Assembly (NCBI GenBank): GCA_003991915.1
Contig: RQTK01000684.1
Location: 195,626 to 259,625, forward strand
Length of the DNA: 64,000 nt
DNA from: Elysia chlorotica
Taxonomy: Eukaryota > Mollusca > Gastropoda > Plakobranchidae
Reading direction: 5' to 3'
Shown here piece after piece: positions 63,069 to 64,000 of this stretch; within the stretch, counting starts at the first letter, position 1; each line of letters opens with the position of its first letter. Below the pieces are notes generated by a model. It made no database searches. It saw only the letters and a program-made list of their open reading frames with translations, and had not been told where the DNA came from. A program made the position numbers and the translations under genes.

Positions 63069-63950
63069 GGTTAAAGCTAAAACTCTCCTGTACGCGCAGG
63101 TCTGGTGGAGAGAGAATGACAATTTGTTGTTTTTTTAGTTGGTTAAAGCTAAAGCCTCTTGATTCTGGCCTGTGGAAGATAGGGCCACTGGCACTAGAGA
63201 ATGAAAATTTGTTGTTTTTTTTAGTTGGTTAAAGCTAAAACTCTCCTGTACGCGCAGGTCTGGTGGAGAGAGAGAATGAAAATTTGTTGTTTTTTTAGTT
63301 GGTTAAAGCTAAAACTCTCCTGTACGCGCAGGTCTGGTGAAGAGAGAGAATGACAATTTGTTTTGTTTTTTAGATGGTTAAAGCTAAAACTCTCCTGTAC
63401 GCGCAGGTCTGGTGAAGAGAGAGAATGAAAATTTGTTTGTTTTTTAGTTGGTTAAAGCTAAAACTCTCCTGTACGCGCAGGTCTGGTGGAGAGAGAGAAT
63501 GAAAATTTGTTGTTTTTTTAGTTGGTTAAAGCTAAAGAGAGAATGAAAATTTCTTGTTTTTTTTTAATTGGTTAAAGCTAAAACTCTCCTGTACGCGCAG
63601 GTCTGGTGAAGAGAGAGAAGAATGACAATTTGTTGGTTTTTTAGTTTGGTTAAAGCTAAAGCATCTTGATTCTGGCCTGTGGAAGATAGGCGCCAGGTCT
63701 GGTGAGAGAGAGAATGAAAATTTGTTCGTTTTTTAGTTGGTTAAAGCTAAAACTCTCCTGTACGCGCAGGTCTGGTGGAGAGAGAGAATGAAAATTTGTT
63801 GTTTTTTTAGTTGGTTAAAGCTAAAACTCTCCTGTACGCGCAGGTCTGGTGAAGAGAGAGAATGAAAATTTGTTGTTTTTTTAGTTGGTTAAAGCTAAAG
63901 CCTCTTGATTCGGCCTGTGGAAGATAGGGCCACTGGCACTAGAGAGTGGG
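63069..63950 (-). repeat. Tandem array (~73-bp unit) carrying a splice-acceptor and exon-start copy
   Basis: Eight near-complete units share, on the plus strand, GGTTAAAGCTAAAACTCTCC then TGTACGCGCAGGTCTGGTG, then GAGAGAGAATGAAAATTTG and a T-rich TTTTTTAGTTGG. Three units have a variant head with GATTCTGGCCTGTGGAAGAT (near 63150, 63660 and 63900). On the minus strand each standard unit reads a pyrimidine tract, CACCAG, and the first 19 bases of the SQSTM1 UBA exon (ACCTGCGCGTACAGGAGAG). It therefore looks like repeated duplication of the intron/exon junction inside the preceding intron. Confidence 0.92.
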
Positions 63951-64000
63951 AAAGCAGAGCATTTAAAACTGACCACTCCTTGCACAAAATGCATTAACTT

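Overview
The window looks like nuclear DNA from a metazoan, most likely a mollusc and plausibly a gastropod. The genes have introns with GT/AG boundaries, the background is AT-rich with long microsatellites, and tRNA-derived SINE copies are scattered throughout. All recognisable proteins are conserved animal families. The species assignment is an inference from general character, not from a diagnostic sequence. There are two isolated N positions near 3017-3031 and one N gap (41513-41589) inside a GA microsatellite.

Layout from left to right. Positions 1-6165 hold no recognised gene but many repeats: a 491-bp-arm perfect palindrome (716-1759), a ~195-bp tandem satellite (3059-3712), GA tracts and a compound CTG/CTA microsatellite. 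Positions 6166-9767 carry a single-coding-exon LRR-Ig transmembrane receptor-like gene on the plus strand, with an unusual cytoplasmic run of nine 11-residue repeats. Positions 14141-22061 carry, on the minus strand, the PWWP half and the first dehydrogenase exon of GLYR1/NPAC. The rest of its dehydrogenase domain is not visible in the window. Positions 26799-32943 hold a CNOT7/8 (CAF1) deadenylase gene whose first two coding exons are present twice in tandem. Positions 37431-40002 carry ALG11 on the minus strand in three coding exons. Positions 46118-50203 carry a STARD10-like lipid-transfer gene in five coding exons. Positions 50204-62283 are gene-poor. Positions 62284-63950 hold the last coding exon of SQSTM1/p62 (UBA domain) inside a perfect inverted duplication, followed by a tandem array that repeats that exon's own splice-acceptor segment.

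The genes are housekeeping or regulatory loci with no operon-like logic: chromatin reading (GLYR1), mRNA deadenylation (CNOT7), N-glycan precursor assembly (ALG11), lipid transfer (STARD10), selective autophagy (SQSTM1), and a cell-surface LRR-Ig protein. I found no CRISPR array, rRNA, free-standing tRNA gene or recognisable transposase/reverse transcriptase. The most notable features are structural: near-identical alternative 5' exons in CNOT7, a possibly nested or truncated GLYR1, the inverted SQSTM1 exon with its decoy splice-site array, and the hendecad repeat tail of the LRR-Ig protein. Several of these could be assembly artefacts, and the findings say how to tell.
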